Shown piece after piece: positions 55,356 to 64,000 of a stretch of 64,000 bases of DNA (position 1 is the first letter of the stretch; every line of letters starts with the position of its first letter). This DNA is from JAEINY01 sp942490535 (lineage in GTDB: Bacteria > Bacteroidota > Bacteroidia > Bacteroidales > Marinilabiliaceae): contig CALNXQ010000002.1 in NCBI GenBank assembly GCA_942490535.1, forward strand, positions 496,001 through 560,000. Reading direction: 5' to 3'. A program made the position numbers and the translations under genes. Below the pieces are notes generated by a model. The model had not been told where the DNA came from, did no database searches, and saw only the letters and a program-made list of their open reading frames with translations.

Positions 55356-55940
55356 TTATTTTTTTGAGGTCACCTTAAAATGCTTAATGCGTATTTCATT
55401 TTGCACTTCTTCCGACTGATTGTGTTTGACATAACGAATGGCAAAATGAACTTTGGGGGCATCCATTTTTAGTTTTGCACTAAAGGGCATGAAGACATCT
55501 GTTTTGAAACCATAGGGTTGTGAATCAGGGATGATTTTTTCTTCCACTAACACCCATTCAGCAGCAGCCTGATCACCCTCATAATTCAATGAGTAGTAAA
55601 GTGCTATGTTTGAGGACTGCGCCTTGTTCCAAGCGGCCTTAAACGTTATTTTCTTAGGGGCTTTACCGGAACAATCCAGGGCCGGTGAGATCAACCAGTC
55701 GTCATTTTCTTTTTTGCTATCCGTGATGGTTGCTGTTGAAGCCGCTTTCCACATCCATGTCTTGGAGGTATATTGGCGGTCCGCTACATGCCAGTCCTCC
55801 AAATCGGTGGTCCAGCCGGCTAGATAGGGCAATGATTTCACTTCCTGGGCGATGGCCACTGAGGCCATCACCAGGAAACAAACTACCAAAAGTCCACAAC
55901 GCATTTTGATTCGTTTATTCATTTCGTTGTTGATTATCAT
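55356..55940 (-). CDS. Small secreted protein, single choice-of-anchor J-like domain
   Basis: A 194-residue protein with a signal peptide (to about VAIAQ). The start may also be at 55922 (MNKRIKMRCG). The single domain (LAGWTTDLEDWHVADR, NDDWLISPALDCSG, NIALYYSLNYEGDQAAAEW, PKVHFAIRYV) is a clear paralogue of the second domain of the next protein, so the pair arose by duplication. It has no sorting domain and probably stays in the periplasm or is released. It lies 6 bp after the heparinase III stop and 28 bp before the next gene, so it belongs to that operon. The role is probably glycan binding, by context. Confidence 0.8.
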   Translation of the reverse strand: MIINNEMNKRIKMRCGLLVVCFLVMASVAIAQEVKSLPYLAGWTTDLEDWHVADRQYTSKTWMWKAASTATITDSKKENDDWLISPALDCSGKAPKKITFKAAWNKAQSSNIALYYSLNYEGDQAAAEWVLVEEKIIPDSQPYGFKTDVFMPFSAKLKMDAPKVHFAIRYVKHNQSEEVQNEIRIKHFKVTSKK

Positions 55941-55946
55941 TAATTA

Positions 55947-57890
55947 TTAAAGCGTTAACAGGTACTTCTTGCCATTCACTTTCACTTCAACCTTTTCAGC
56001 TTCATCATCAGCTGCTATAAACCCTGCTTTCACCGCAGGTTGCTGGCGCCCCTGGTAAGGATAAATAACGGTGATGTACTGAACCGGGGCATCGGATTTC
56101 TTGAATTGCTCAAAAGCAAAAGCAGGACGCTCCATTTCTTTGCGATATGCATAAGATACCTTGCCTTCTTCCTCCTTCATTTTCATGGACTGATCCGCGA
56201 AGCACTGCAAAAACAGGTTATTGCCATCGGCAAAATCGGTGGAAACGCTCATCTTTTTCTTATTCACAAGCGTTTCTCCTTCAATTAGCTGATAATGCAA
56301 ATCAATGGTTCCGGTGGATTGGCCTTTGGCTTCGTCCACTATGACGAAAAAGGTCTGATCCACAAAAAATACCGTGCGTCGATGCGTTAAGCCGTCGTAA
56401 CTGGGGTTTTCGTAGGCAAGTTTATCCAAATCAGGAGATGTGGTCCAAGCCAGTAACCTGGCATCCACCTGAATGTCTTCATTATTCAGTGTTAGCGTCT
56501 GGTGTACTTTGGATTGCCGGTACCAATTGCGCATTTTCATGATCTCCTCATCGCCGCCATAGACGTAGCAACCGGCATCGGGCATGAAATTGCGTCCCTT
56601 CACCCACAACTCAAAAGTGCCATTATCGGGCTGACTGTGCCAAAAGGCCGGTGGCGAAGCTTTTAAAACCATCACGGTCGCCTCATCCTGCCAGCCATTG
56701 CGAAAGGTGTAGAACCCCCCATTGGTTAATCCCTTGGATAAGTAGGCCGGCAAGCGACCTTCCTGACCCTTGGTGGCATAATAGCGAATAACTTCATTTT
56801 CGGGAAACACCTGCGCCCATTCTTTGTAATTCTTAATCATGTTTTTGGCATTCTCCTTCTTGGCATCACTGAACATGGGATAGCCATGATCGGGATAAGA
56901 AGTATTCACCGTGGCCATAATCATGTTTTCCACTGTATTGACATAGGACTGCGGAAATTCATCTGCCATGTTACACAGCTGAGCCATGTACAAGGCTTTC
57001 AGGAATATATTTATCGCTGCCACATGGTAGTTCAGCGACAGTTCAAATTGCAATCCATCGGCATAGACCTGTTTATCTATTTCCTGAGTTAAAATATCAA
57101 TGCCTTCTTTCCGCCATAACGCCGCATTTTTGAATTCCGGAAAGAAACCACCTCCATAAATCATCCGTTGTGCTTCAAATAACAAATGGTTCCCTTTTTC
57201 TGAATACTTTTCACGGACGCGTTCAGCATGCGCACTATAATTGGTCAGAAATTCCACAAGAAACTCCGGCGTAAAATGGGGTGAATCGATGAAGTAATTG
57301 AACAAGTTGGTTTGATCCTGCACGCGACGTGCGGTTTCCAGCTGACGCCAGGCGAAACGGTCATTTTCTTCGGATAAGCCACGCGGATTATCTTTAATCC
57401 AGTCGCGCATTTGCCATACCCATTCTGCCGCATATTTCTCATCACCAGTTGACCAGTAAGCCTGTCCCATGGGAATCCACCAATACATGCGGTGCAGTTG
57501 CCAGCGCACTTCATTATCCTTGACCGGCCAATACTGCCAGTTAATGGTATCGCCATAATCAAAGAAACCATACCCTTTATGAACAAAAAACTGATGCTGC
57601 ATCCCTTTCTCCACCATTTCCAAAATGGAGTCATCCAGTTTTTTTCCTTTTACCTGCTCCTTATCCATCCGATTCACTTCCGGATGTTTAATGGCCGTGC
57701 GCTGGCGGTAATAAGTCAGCAAGGCCTGCGAAGCCGCCTCCAGATCGTGCGCTTCTACCTTTGCTTTGACCGTCTCCAAACCAGGATAATCCAGGTTAAG
57801 CCAATCAAAGACCGATGAAGTTTGCTGTGCATTGGCGGTAAGCACAAACACAGATAATATAATTAATCCAATCGTTTTCAATCGCATCAT
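55947..57890 (-). CDS. hepC: Heparinase III-like heparan sulfate lyase (PL12)
   Basis: A 647-residue secreted lyase with a signal peptide (to about TANAQ). It resembles heparinase III of Pedobacter heparinus along its whole length: DWLNLDYPGLETV, HKGYGFFDYGDTINW, KDNEVRWQLHR, then the helical toroid with GNHLLFEAQ (Asn234), SLNYHVAAINIFLKA (Tyr288) and WHSQPDNGTFEL (His418), which match the catalytic Asn, Tyr and His. The C-terminal beta-sandwich ends KVSYAYRKEMERPAF. The enzyme cuts poorly sulfated heparan sulfate. It is in an operon with the GH88 gene (11 bp upstream) and the small secreted protein (6 bp downstream). No surface-anchor signal is seen. Confidence 0.94.
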   Translation of the reverse strand: MMRLKTIGLIILSVFVLTANAQQTSSVFDWLNLDYPGLETVKAKVEAHDLEAASQALLTYYRQRTAIKHPEVNRMDKEQVKGKKLDDSILEMVEKGMQHQFFVHKGYGFFDYGDTINWQYWPVKDNEVRWQLHRMYWWIPMGQAYWSTGDEKYAAEWVWQMRDWIKDNPRGLSEENDRFAWRQLETARRVQDQTNLFNYFIDSPHFTPEFLVEFLTNYSAHAERVREKYSEKGNHLLFEAQRMIYGGGFFPEFKNAALWRKEGIDILTQEIDKQVYADGLQFELSLNYHVAAINIFLKALYMAQLCNMADEFPQSYVNTVENMIMATVNTSYPDHGYPMFSDAKKENAKNMIKNYKEWAQVFPENEVIRYYATKGQEGRLPAYLSKGLTNGGFYTFRNGWQDEATVMVLKASPPAFWHSQPDNGTFELWVKGRNFMPDAGCYVYGGDEEIMKMRNWYRQSKVHQTLTLNNEDIQVDARLLAWTTSPDLDKLAYENPSYDGLTHRRTVFFVDQTFFVIVDEAKGQSTGTIDLHYQLIEGETLVNKKKMSVSTDFADGNNLFLQCFADQSMKMKEEEGKVSYAYRKEMERPAFAFEQFKKSDAPVQYITVIYPYQGRQQPAVKAGFIAADDEAEKVEVKVNGKKYLLTL

Positions 57891-57901
57891 GGATGGTATT
57901 A

Positions 57902-59080
57902 TTAACTATTCAACACTTGTTTATAACGCAGCATGGCCTCCAGGTAGTAATAGTCGGCGTAGTTTATTGGCGTATTCACTTCCGAATTATTAGGCAAGGC
58001 TCCCACACTGTGTTTCAAGACGAAGAACCCATTGGATCCCACTTCTGCCAGGTAAGCGGGTGAAGAGAGACTCTTCAATACCTCTTCTGCATATTGGAAA
58101 TATTTATCGCCCTCTTCTGCATATTGGGATAATTCAATAAAACAGCTGGCGGTCACGGCTGCTGCCGACGCATCACGTGGTGCGCCCGGAATATCAGGCG
58201 CATCATAATCCCAATAGGGAATCTTGTCGGCCGGCATGCTTTCCAGGTTCATGATGTAAGCCGCAATTTTCTCAGCCATCTCCAGGTATTTAGGGTCTTT
58301 GGTGTCGCGATACATCATGGTGTACCCATACACCCCCCAGGCTTGTCCTCTGGCCCAGGCACTATGATCGGCATATCCCTGGTGTGTTTGATGCTGTAAA
58401 GCGCCACCGGTGAGGGTATCGTAACTGACCACATGATAAGAGCTATAGTCGGGTCTGAAATGATTTTCCATGGTTTTATTGGCGTGTGAGATGGCCATTT
58501 GTTGGAATTTCTCATTTTTAGTCATGGTGGTGGCCCAATTAAGGTATTCCAGGTTCATCATGTTATCGACAATCACCGGATATTGCCACTCGCCAAAATC
58601 CCATGACCGAATGCAACCTACTGTAGGATTGAAACGTGTAGCCAGTGACTCAGCACCCTGAAGGAGCACTTTTTTATAGTTCACATCGCCGGTGAGCCGA
58701 AAAGCATTTCCATATGAACAGTACAAAATAAAACCCAGATCGTGCGTATAAGTGTGGTATTGAGCCGAGTCCAGGGCCACCGTATAGCGCTGTGCTTCAG
58801 TTTTGAATGCGTCCTTATTAGTTAGCTCATACATGTACCATAAAGAACCAGGAAAGAAACCGCAAGTCCAGTCTCGCACATTGGTTAAACGAACGGTGCC
58901 ATCGGGATAAATGGAGCGTGGATTATGATCTGGGGTATAAGTTTGAGCTGCCAACTCCAATTGTGCTTCAGCGGTATGAATAGCCTGATCATACCATTGT
59001 TTATCTGTGTTGCTACACGATGAAAACATGGAAATGAATACAATAATTAAAGGCAAAATGTAAATTGTCTTTAGATTCAT
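57902..59080 (-). CDS. GH88 unsaturated glucuronyl hydrolase lipoprotein
   Basis: A 392-residue enzyme with a lipoprotein signal (MNLKTIYILPLIIVFISMFSSC). The alpha/alpha-barrel catalytic residues are Asp114 in THDLGFILYCS and Asp172 in VDNMMNLEYL. Further family segments are NVRDWTCGFFPGSLW, DHSAWARGQAWGVYGYTMMY and NYADYYYLEAMLR. The enzyme removes the unsaturated uronate from the end of disaccharides made by the lyases, by hydration. It is the first gene of a four-gene operon with the heparinase III and the two jelly-roll proteins. GAG substrates are inferred from the neighbours. Confidence 0.93.
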   Translation of the reverse strand: MNLKTIYILPLIIVFISMFSSCSNTDKQWYDQAIHTAEAQLELAAQTYTPDHNPRSIYPDGTVRLTNVRDWTCGFFPGSLWYMYELTNKDAFKTEAQRYTVALDSAQYHTYTHDLGFILYCSYGNAFRLTGDVNYKKVLLQGAESLATRFNPTVGCIRSWDFGEWQYPVIVDNMMNLEYLNWATTMTKNEKFQQMAISHANKTMENHFRPDYSSYHVVSYDTLTGGALQHQTHQGYADHSAWARGQAWGVYGYTMMYRDTKDPKYLEMAEKIAAYIMNLESMPADKIPYWDYDAPDIPGAPRDASAAAVTASCFIELSQYAEEGDKYFQYAEEVLKSLSSPAYLAEVGSNGFFVLKHSVGALPNNSEVNTPINYADYYYLEAMLRYKQVLNS

Positions 59081-59338
59081 CAGAAAAAATTTAATTAGTT
59101 GTTTTGCTTATTTTAACTGATACAAACCTATCGCTGATTTTTCAAATCCTATTTTACCCCTGATTCATATGCTTGAAAGATTCTGGTCCTCACTTTCAAT
59201 CTGGTCGAAAGGACTTCTAATCTGGTTGAATGAGTTGCTTCCGCACGCCTTTAAAAAGACCATTAATAACAACATTTCAGGCAATTAACTCATAAATAAA
59301 CCACTTACTGTGCGAAAAGCCCAAAACGACTCCCGATC
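59081..59338. promoter_or_regulatory. Upstream region of the GH88 operon
   Basis: The 258 bp before the GH88 start (on the minus strand) hold no gene and should carry the operon promoter. No clear operator palindrome is seen. The rest of the gap to 59726 is the GC-richer repeat block listed next and an AT-rich tail before the sulfatase gene. Confidence 0.35.
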
Positions 59339-59574
59339 ATCTATCCGACGGCGTGGGGATCATCAATCGGTGTCAACTTTCACACCTGACCGCGTCGAAA
59401 CCAACAATCGGTGTCATTTCCCCCATCCGGCCGGGTCGGGAAGCCCCAAAGGCCCCAAATCCGCCTTCTGACCGCGTCGAAACCACGAATCGATGTCAAC
59501 TTTCCCATCTAACGGGGTGGGGAACCCCAAACGGCATCCAATCATCCATCCTACGGCATTGGAACCTGCCATCA
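59339..59574. repeat. Degenerate tandem repeat with about 41/82-bp period
   Basis: CTGACCGCGTCGAAACC occurs at 59386 and 59468 (82 bp apart). AATCGGTGTCA-type cores occur at about 59365, 59406 and 59487 (about 41 bp apart). The block is clearly more GC-rich than its flanks. Its right end (CCATCCTACGGCATTGG) recurs in the hairpin at 61222-61297. Several short frames in it are chance. Confidence 0.7.
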
Positions 59575-59726
59575 AGATAACCAGCCCTTCCATATGCCGC
59601 ATTAATTGCTTAAGGGAGTATCCTTTCTACCCTATCAAAATAGAATTAAGCAGAAGTAAAACAGGAAAATCTGAATTTAAACTTGCAAGACTGGTGGGAT
59701 GAATAAATTTGTAAAAACACTGCACG

Positions 59727-61133
59727 ATGCAACGAAGATCATTTATAAAAACAGCAGGCGCCATAGGTGGGGCAGCCTTTTTCCCTGAAATCATGCTGGG
59801 CAATCCTCAAGTGATAAAGTCTCAACAGCCCAATATTCTGTTCATCATGACCGATCAACAAACCGCTAAAGCGACGAGTCACCGGGGCAACCCCTGGTTA
59901 AAAACACCTCATATGGACCGACTCGCCCAGCATGGCACCACCTTTACCCGGGCCTATTGCCCTCAGCCGCTCTGTGGGCCCTGCCGCTCGTCCATGCTCA
60001 CCGGGAAATATCCGCATCAGATTCAAGCCACTGTTAACCTGGAGGAAACACCAAATTACTGGCGTAAAGACCTTAAAGTAATGGGTACTTATCTGAAAGA
60101 GGCAGGTTATGATACCGGCTATGTGGGTAAATGGCACTTACCGGTTCCGATAGCCGATAGCACTCACCATGGTTTTGATTACATGACCAATACCCAACGT
60201 CGGGATTGGCAGGACGCCTCCATCCCGGCCGACTGCGGGGAATTTATGAAGCGAAAGAGGGCCAAACCCTTCTTTTTAGTTGCCTCCTTTACTAATCCTC
60301 ATGACATTTGTGAGTGGGCACGAGGTCAAAAATTAAGAATGGATGAAATCGGAGAAGCCCCCTCGCCTGATCAGTGTCCCCCCTTGCCTGATAACTTCGA
60401 ACCACCAGTGGATGAACCGTCATTTCTGCGTGAGATGCATCTTAAATCATGGCCTCAATACCCCACCGTTGGCTGGAAAGAAGACCAATGGCGGCAATAC
60501 CAGTGGGCCTACTACCGCCTGGTGGAACAAGTAGATGTGTACATCGGGCGGGTACTTGAAGCGTTGGAACGCAGTGGACACCTGGACAATACCATCATCG
60601 TGTTTACGTCTGACCATGGCGATGGCAATGCAGCTCACCGCTTAAATCAGAAACAAGTGTTGTATGAAGAGGCGACCAATGTACCATTCATCATCAGCCA
60701 CTTAGCAAAGGGTAAACAACGAACGGACGATACTACATTGATCAACACCGGGCTGGATCTGATTCCTACTTTTTGCGATTACGCCGGGGCACAAAGGCCT
60801 GCACACCTGTCAGGACTGAGCCTTAAAGCAAGCATTGACAAAAACAACGAAGGTGTACGAAACTATCTCTTTTTACAAACCGAGTTTGCCGAAAACCAAA
60901 AAAGCTTTGGCATCCATGGCAGAGCCGTAGTAGACAGCCGTTATAAATACATCATTTACAGCGCGGGTGAAAACAGGGAACAGCTTTTTGATTTGAAAAA
61001 CGATCCGGGTGAAATGCATAATTTAGCCGACCAGCCTCATTATGCATCGGTAAAAACCCAATTACGTTCACAGTTGAGAGCCTGGCAAAAAGACCAGAAT
61101 GATACCGTTCAGATACTTTCAGACAATGGCTGA
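59727..61133 (+). CDS. Sulfatase with Tat-like signal (S1 family)
   Basis: A 468-residue sulfatase. The N-terminus MQRRSFIKTAGAIGG has a twin-arginine motif, so export through Tat is likely. The formylglycine site is C83-G-P-C-R87 followed by S-S-M-L-T-G-K; Cys in place of Ser at the third position after the key Cys is accepted. Metal ligands are in MTDQQTAKATSHRGN and FTSDHGDGNAAH. The family position within S1 is not certain; a sulfamidase or uronate/GlcNAc-sulfatase in heparan sulfate breakdown would fit the heparinase genes on both sides. It is transcribed alone in the plus direction and convergent with the lyase gene at 61347. Confidence 0.87.
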   Translation: MQRRSFIKTAGAIGGAAFFPEIMLGNPQVIKSQQPNILFIMTDQQTAKATSHRGNPWLKTPHMDRLAQHGTTFTRAYCPQPLCGPCRSSMLTGKYPHQIQATVNLEETPNYWRKDLKVMGTYLKEAGYDTGYVGKWHLPVPIADSTHHGFDYMTNTQRRDWQDASIPADCGEFMKRKRAKPFFLVASFTNPHDICEWARGQKLRMDEIGEAPSPDQCPPLPDNFEPPVDEPSFLREMHLKSWPQYPTVGWKEDQWRQYQWAYYRLVEQVDVYIGRVLEALERSGHLDNTIIVFTSDHGDGNAAHRLNQKQVLYEEATNVPFIISHLAKGKQRTDDTTLINTGLDLIPTFCDYAGAQRPAHLSGLSLKASIDKNNEGVRNYLFLQTEFAENQKSFGIHGRAVVDSRYKYIIYSAGENREQLFDLKNDPGEMHNLADQPHYASVKTQLRSQLRAWQKDQNDTVQILSDNG

Positions 61134-61221
61134 ATGCCCTTTGCTTAGGATAAACAACTAACAAAACAGGCAATAAACTGAAATTTTAAATCGCACTAAT
61201 ATAAACAGGTTTTCCAGGAAG

Positions 61222-61297
61222 ATGCAAAACACGTCAGGTACGCCAATCGCCAATCCATCCTATGCGGCATTGGCAAAAAACCTGACGTGCTTTGCAT
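61222..61297. terminator. Long hairpin between convergent genes
   Basis: ATGCAAAACACGTCAGGT (61222-61239) pairs with ACCTGACGTGCTTTGCAT (61280-61297), 17 of 18 positions. An inner GCCAAT / ATTGGC stem is present. No T-run is seen, but the position suits bidirectional termination or a REP-like element. Confidence 0.65.
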
Positions 61298-61346
61298 TAT
61301 CCTCACAATCCTGACAACCACTCGGGTATCGTTATTTCAGAGAAAA

Positions 61347-63905
61347 TCAATAAACCGGAGGTCTGTTTTTACTGATTTGGACTTTTTTCTCACCCTGCAC
61401 CTTCTCCACCAATACGGATGTACCATCACTTTCTGTACCGGATAAATTGGCAGGTGCATTATTGATGTATAATTGATCCATCTCCGTAACAATGGTTAAA
61501 TCAGCAGGTTTATTCACATCCAATTCGGCTTGAATCTGTATGTCTCCGATGGCAAACTGGCCGTTTCCTTCCGATTTTAATTCCGGAATTTCCATTCCTT
61601 TATCCGTCATTTGAATAACCGCCAGAAACCGCATGCCAGTGGTTTTCCCCTGTGTTTTGCAGGTAATGTGAAACTGATTGGGAGTTTCTTTATATTTCTT
61701 TTTAAAATCAATTGGTTGCGAATAGAATTGATCGGTTATACTGGTTTCTATCTCCTGTGATCCAAAAACAGATGTTTTTGTCACATTCAGATCTGTATTC
61801 AATTCCAGCACTCCTTTTTCATTAAATTGTGGTTTTTGCATGGTATGCAGCAAGAAGGACCAGTCAGCTGGCTCTTCTGATTCCAGCACATCATAAATCA
61901 CCACTGTATTGGGACGCACGAGAACCATGTGGCGTTCAAACACCTTCAATTTTGAATCGGCAAAACCAAAGTCTGGAGTCTGATCAATCCCATTTTTTTT
62001 AGTGAGCTCAAGAAACTGCTTATCCACTGTGGGCCGATAGGCCTTAGTCGCATCGCCACACACGTAAGAAATGTTTTCCCCGTTGATAAAGCGTTTGATC
62101 CATCCATAGCCTTCATGGCCAAAAGCCTGACCACACCCGTTGACAAGAATGCCATTGTGTGCCCGGGTATGCCGGTAAGAAGTCAAAGAGTGCGAATCGG
62201 CAAAGGACGTGTAATAACCGGTTGAATAAAATATGGCTTCTCCCTTTCGCGATAGGTTAAAACAGTTCTGGTTGGCATGCATGTGTCCTTTTGCACCAAA
62301 GGGTGATGCTCGAAAATACAAAGCCGTATTGTTTTCACTCTTCAACACATCCGTATGTAAGGCAGCTTCGCCCGTACCATAAAAGACTTTCGCCATTTTC
62401 ATGTGCATTGGCGCTTTCACCTCATCGGGATCAAAGTGAATATCATTGACAATCTGATACCAGGGTTCAATGTTCTTTAGATCTTTTCCCGAAGTCTGCT
62501 TCTTATTTTCCTTCTCTTTGTCGGCATTAAGTAAGGTAGCCAGTCTATACCGTGCATTCTGATCCTGATTTTCTTCTCCAACCACCAGCATCATTGCATG
62601 GCCGACATCGCCATTGCCTACCCGGTCGTGCATATCGCCAAAGCCTGCTATCCGACCCTCCACCGGTGCAAAATAGGTATATAAATCGGCCAGGTTTTGA
62701 TACCAGTTCATTTGAAACACATCAACACCACCTACCTTTTTCATCAATACCGCCATGTCCACAATGGCACTTTTATTCACATTGAAATAACCCAATCCTT
62801 CGGCCCAACCGCCTTCTTGTGTCGCTAAATTGGGAAAACGGGCCAAAAAGAGTTCATAGGTATATTCCAACATTCGGGAGGCGACGGGTAAATCATGCAC
62901 GGTGGCCAATGCAGCTATATAATTACCAGCCAGTTCCATCTGCCAGAAATGATTCTCAACCTGACGGGCCTCGATGAATCCCGGCCAGTGAGCCAGTCCT
63001 TCTTCAATCTGATTCGCAATAACAGTAAGCATGGCCGCTTTAACATCATTACTCAATTCGTCGTAAAGAAGGTCGTACCCGACAGCTAAAGCACTTAGCA
63101 CCTTCGATCCGAGAAGATCATCCGTAGGCCAGCTCAGGAATATACGGGTACGTGCCAGTAAAGCTGTCAGCATCTGCTTATTTCCAGACAACACATAAGC
63201 TTCGAGTAAATGGTGATAACGCTCCACTTCATTACCGGCCGTTTTTGCCAGCGATCGGGCTGCGGCGGGATTTTTATCCGTGACGGGCCCCTTGTATATT
63301 TCAGCCTTCAATGCTTTTTCGCCTTCCTGAAGAATCGACTTATAAAGCGGATGCAGAGGCGCCTTTTTCCGAATCTGCTCCATCGTATGTCCCTGATTCA
63401 TGATGCGCGGATGCTTTGTATTGATACGAGCCAGAACTTCTTCAAAGACAGGTGTCTCAAATACGGGCGTTTCATTGGATACTATAAAGGCGTAAGTTCC
63501 CGGAGAACGAGATATTCCATTTTTTCCAATAATTTCATATTTCCAATGCCACACCCCGGGTTCGAGTTTTTTATGTGGATTGTAGAAACAAAATTTCTGA
63601 AGATCACTTACCAGGGTTGTACTTTCCGGAAATTCAGCATCTTTACTTAAAAAAATACGATACGAAACATCCTGATTGTTATTCTTTTTTTCAGACGGCC
63701 ATAAAAGTGCCGGCGGGTTAACATCTACCCATTTTCCATGGGCAGGCGCCGGAGACATCCGCCATTCCTGATAGAGGGTGGCAGGAAGACTGCTTTCTGT
63801 GGAGTCTTCTCCCTTCTGGTCACCGCATTTTCCGGACTGAGCAACAACACTTGTCCAGGAAAAGAATACTATCAAAAAGGTAGCCAACGAAATACATCTC
63901 ATCAT
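61347..63905 (-). CDS. Heparinase II/III-family polysaccharide lyase with DUF4962 domain
   Basis: An 852-residue secreted protein with a signal peptide (MMRCISLATFLIVFFSWTSVVAQ). An N-terminal DUF4962-type sandwich (about residues 40-155: SPAPAHGKWVDVNPPALLWP, GVWHWKYEIIG) leads to an alpha toroid (about 165-480, with QVENHFWQMELAGNYIAAL) and a heparinase II/III beta-sandwich (FGAKGHMHANQNCFNLSRKG near 550). The family includes alginate, heparan sulfate and other uronic-acid lyases; a PL15_2-like heparan lyase would fit the locus best, but assignment to a PL family needs comparison. No sorting domain. The next gene follows 14 bp or less upstream in a possible separate unit. Confidence 0.85.
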   Translation of the reverse strand: MMRCISLATFLIVFFSWTSVVAQSGKCGDQKGEDSTESSLPATLYQEWRMSPAPAHGKWVDVNPPALLWPSEKKNNNQDVSYRIFLSKDAEFPESTTLVSDLQKFCFYNPHKKLEPGVWHWKYEIIGKNGISRSPGTYAFIVSNETPVFETPVFEEVLARINTKHPRIMNQGHTMEQIRKKAPLHPLYKSILQEGEKALKAEIYKGPVTDKNPAAARSLAKTAGNEVERYHHLLEAYVLSGNKQMLTALLARTRIFLSWPTDDLLGSKVLSALAVGYDLLYDELSNDVKAAMLTVIANQIEEGLAHWPGFIEARQVENHFWQMELAGNYIAALATVHDLPVASRMLEYTYELFLARFPNLATQEGGWAEGLGYFNVNKSAIVDMAVLMKKVGGVDVFQMNWYQNLADLYTYFAPVEGRIAGFGDMHDRVGNGDVGHAMMLVVGEENQDQNARYRLATLLNADKEKENKKQTSGKDLKNIEPWYQIVNDIHFDPDEVKAPMHMKMAKVFYGTGEAALHTDVLKSENNTALYFRASPFGAKGHMHANQNCFNLSRKGEAIFYSTGYYTSFADSHSLTSYRHTRAHNGILVNGCGQAFGHEGYGWIKRFINGENISYVCGDATKAYRPTVDKQFLELTKKNGIDQTPDFGFADSKLKVFERHMVLVRPNTVVIYDVLESEEPADWSFLLHTMQKPQFNEKGVLELNTDLNVTKTSVFGSQEIETSITDQFYSQPIDFKKKYKETPNQFHITCKTQGKTTGMRFLAVIQMTDKGMEIPELKSEGNGQFAIGDIQIQAELDVNKPADLTIVTEMDQLYINNAPANLSGTESDGTSVLVEKVQGEKKVQISKNRPPVY

Positions 63906-63914
63906 ATCTGCAAT

Positions 63915-64000
63915 TTAAACATTATCAATTATTAATTTCTTACATCCATGTATATCCGGACCTTTTACACTAACCAGATAGAGTCCGTGCGAAAGCCCTT
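63915..64000 (-). CDS. C-terminal end of a T9SS-sorted secreted protein (partial)
   Basis: The last 28 codons of a minus-strand gene that continues beyond base 64000. GLSHGLYLVSVKGPDIHGCKKLIIDNV is described here in parts: GLSHGLYLV is the typical G-x-Y-x-V strand and KKLII the lysine-rich end of type A sorting domains. It ends 9 bp upstream of the lyase start at 63905, so the two genes are probably in one operon. Nothing else of the protein is visible. Confidence 0.75.
   Translation of the reverse strand, partial: GLSHGLYLVSVKGPDIHGCKKLIIDNV

Noticed and set aside
59353..59702. Small open frames in the GC-rich repeat before the sulfatase
   Set aside because: All derive from the tandem repeat in several frames.
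1..64000. tRNA and rRNA genes
   Set aside because: None was recognised by eye on either strand; a covariance search was not possible.

Overview
The window comes from a Bacteroidota chromosome. The evidence is a SusC-type TonB-linked receptor cut off at base 1, type IX secretion sorting domains at three protein C-termini, LytTR regulators, a CusA-TolC fusion and the intergenic repeat families typical of the phylum. T9SS use and the many polysaccharide lyases and sulfatases point to a free-living, probably aquatic glycan degrader. Genus cannot be told from the sequence.

Layout. 1-2.8 kb: start of a SusC-like receptor, a divergent GntR/FadR regulator with a perfect palindrome between them, and an SGNH acetylesterase. 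3.0-9.2 kb: a DUF4136 lipoprotein, then a two-gene metal-type RND efflux operon with the inner-membrane pump fused to its TolC-like outer-membrane channel. 9.3-27.9 kb: an AT-rich accessory block in which ten accessory genes all lie on the minus strand and are separated by about eleven imperfect inverted repeats with integron-like attC core boxes. No integron integrase is present, so it resembles a sedentary cassette array. Its cargo looks like defence and envelope genes: a PD-(D/E)XK nuclease, a trypsin-like protein, a possible HEPN protein, a CPBP protease, a SLATT two-gene cassette, and a 1351-residue STAND-like ATPase that resembles animal SAMD9 proteins. An IS91-like element with a tyrosine recombinase and a group II intron have entered the array.

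28-38.4 kb: two paralogous modules, each with a LytTR regulator, a small MotA/TolQ/ExbB-like membrane protein and a membrane-anchored serine hydrolase. They are embedded in repeats, with a truncated LytTR fragment marking the duplication. 38.4-39.6 kb: a housekeeping RlmL-like rRNA methyltransferase. 40.1-64 kb: a glycosaminoglycan degradation locus with three PL8 chondroitin/hyaluronan-type lyases, a heparinase III (PL12), a second heparinase II/III-like lyase, a GH88 unsaturated glucuronyl hydrolase, two sulfatases, a KdgF-like cupin and two small jelly-roll-like secreted proteins.

Likely teamwork (inferred): the PL8 and heparinase-type lyases cut chondroitin, hyaluronan and heparan chains, the sulfatases remove sulfate, GH88 releases the unsaturated uronate from disaccharides, and the KdgF-like cupin helps open that sugar for central metabolism. 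Several lyases carry T9SS signals and would act at the cell surface or outside the cell. Two repeat families (accgcaaag...gcggtt and gccac..aaggcactaa...ttggtggc) fill most of the long intergenic spaces between 28 and 45 kb.
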